In this document: in pieces, positions 5,340 to 5,526 of the stretch
How the letters are laid out: each line of letters starts with the position of its first letter
Position numbering within the stretch: the first letter of the stretch is position 1
From: Maricaulis sp.
Lineage (GTDB): Bacteria > Pseudomonadota > Alphaproteobacteria > Caulobacterales > Maricaulaceae
Reading direction: 5' to 3'
Length of the DNA stretch: 5,526 bases
Assembly (NCBI GenBank): GCA_002694345.1
Contig: NZLV01000184.1
Span: 1 to 5,526 of the forward strand
The notes under the pieces: generated by a model
What the model saw: only the letters and a program-made list of their open reading frames with translations
Database searches by the model: none
Told to the model about the DNA's origin: nothing
Made by a program: the position numbers and the translations under genes

Positions 5340-5526
5340 TGGGTTTCCTCCGGCCGCGCATCGGCCGTTTCGCTTGTTTCTGTCATCGGTTGCGCCGGGG
5401 CAGCCTCGCCCAGGCGTTCAAATACGTCGTCTTCACCGGGCGCGCATTCCTGCACGCGCTCCGCCCGAGCGCCTCCCAGGGGAGAGCTTTCCCAGCAGCG
5501 GCCGAAGACCGAGCAATAGCAGACCC
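5336..5526 (-). CDS. 3' end of an unrecognised gene upstream of pheT (partial)
   Basis: A minus-strand frame is open from the right edge to TGA at 5336-5338, and that stop overlaps the pheT ATG in an ATGA junction. The 62 visible residues begin VCYCSVFGRCWESSP, with four cysteines counting one further on (2, 4, 10 and 27 of the visible part). They end in an acidic, Ala/Pro/Thr/Glu-rich, probably disordered tail (TETSETADARPEETQ). This is not the C-terminus of PheS, which normally ends with a class II motif 3 region (GMGIDR) and a short helix. It therefore seems to be a separate gene next to pheT, perhaps between pheS and pheT. The pheT ribosome binding site lies within its last codons, so coupling is likely. 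I cannot name the family. The frame is supported mainly by the neat ATGA junction and absence of stops. Confidence 0.6.
   Translation of the reverse strand, partial: VCYCSVFGRCWESSPLGGARAERVQECAPGEDDVFERLGEAAPAQPMTETSETADARPEETQ
5345..5351 (-). promoter_or_regulatory. ribosome binding site of pheT
   Basis: GGAGGAA on the minus strand, with its GGAGG core at 5347-5351, ends 7 bases before ATG 5339 when measured from the core. It lies inside the 3' end of the preceding frame, which fits translational coupling, and it fixes the pheT start. Confidence 0.85.

Noticed and set aside
4407..5519. 370-codon plus-strand open frame opposite the 5' part of pheT
   Set aside because: It is a shadow of pheT: rich in Arg, His, Gly and Gln as antisense frames of GC-rich genes are, with no domain seen.

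Overview
The window is GC-rich chromosomal DNA with tightly packed genes. It most resembles an alphaproteobacterium. PheT carries lineage-typical sequence, an NTP_transf_6 (DUF925) gene follows it, and a membrane-anchored protein with a peptidoglycan-binding domain and Sel1 repeats lies nearby. A Caulobacterales/Maricaulales-type host is plausible, but this is an inference from protein flavour and not a proven assignment.

Layout, left to right. Bases 1-71 hold the last codons of a plus-strand gene that enters from the left edge and ends in a His/Glu/Gly-rich tail. Its stop codon overlaps the stop of the next, convergent gene. Everything else is on the minus strand. Read in the direction of transcription, from the right edge, the order is: (a) the 3' end of an unrecognised gene with a Cys-rich stretch and an acidic tail (5336-5526); (b) pheT, complete (2940-5339), whose start overlaps that gene by four bases; (c) a nucleotidyltransferase-like gene (2342-2935) starting four bases after pheT; (d) a 191-bp intergenic region (2151-2341) with an inverted repeat and a possible CtrA half-site; (e) a 484-residue membrane-anchored Sel1/peptidoglycan-binding protein (696-2150); and (f) a 202-residue Cys- and His-rich lipoprotein (68-676), 19 bp downstream of it.

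This gives two likely transcription units. One is a translation-related unit (unknown gene, pheT, NTP_transf_6 gene) with overlapping or nearly abutting junctions, which suggests translational coupling. The other is a two-gene envelope unit. Its first product is predicted to cross the inner membrane once and place peptidoglycan-binding and Sel1 protein-interaction modules in the periplasm. Its second product is a predicted outer-membrane lipoprotein of unknown family. Both have an even number of periplasmic cysteines, so disulfide-stabilised envelope proteins are likely.

No mobile element, CRISPR array, RNA gene or defence system is visible. The least explained parts are the Sel1/lipoprotein pair, the unidentified gene directly upstream of pheT where pheS would be expected, and the His-rich tail at the left edge.
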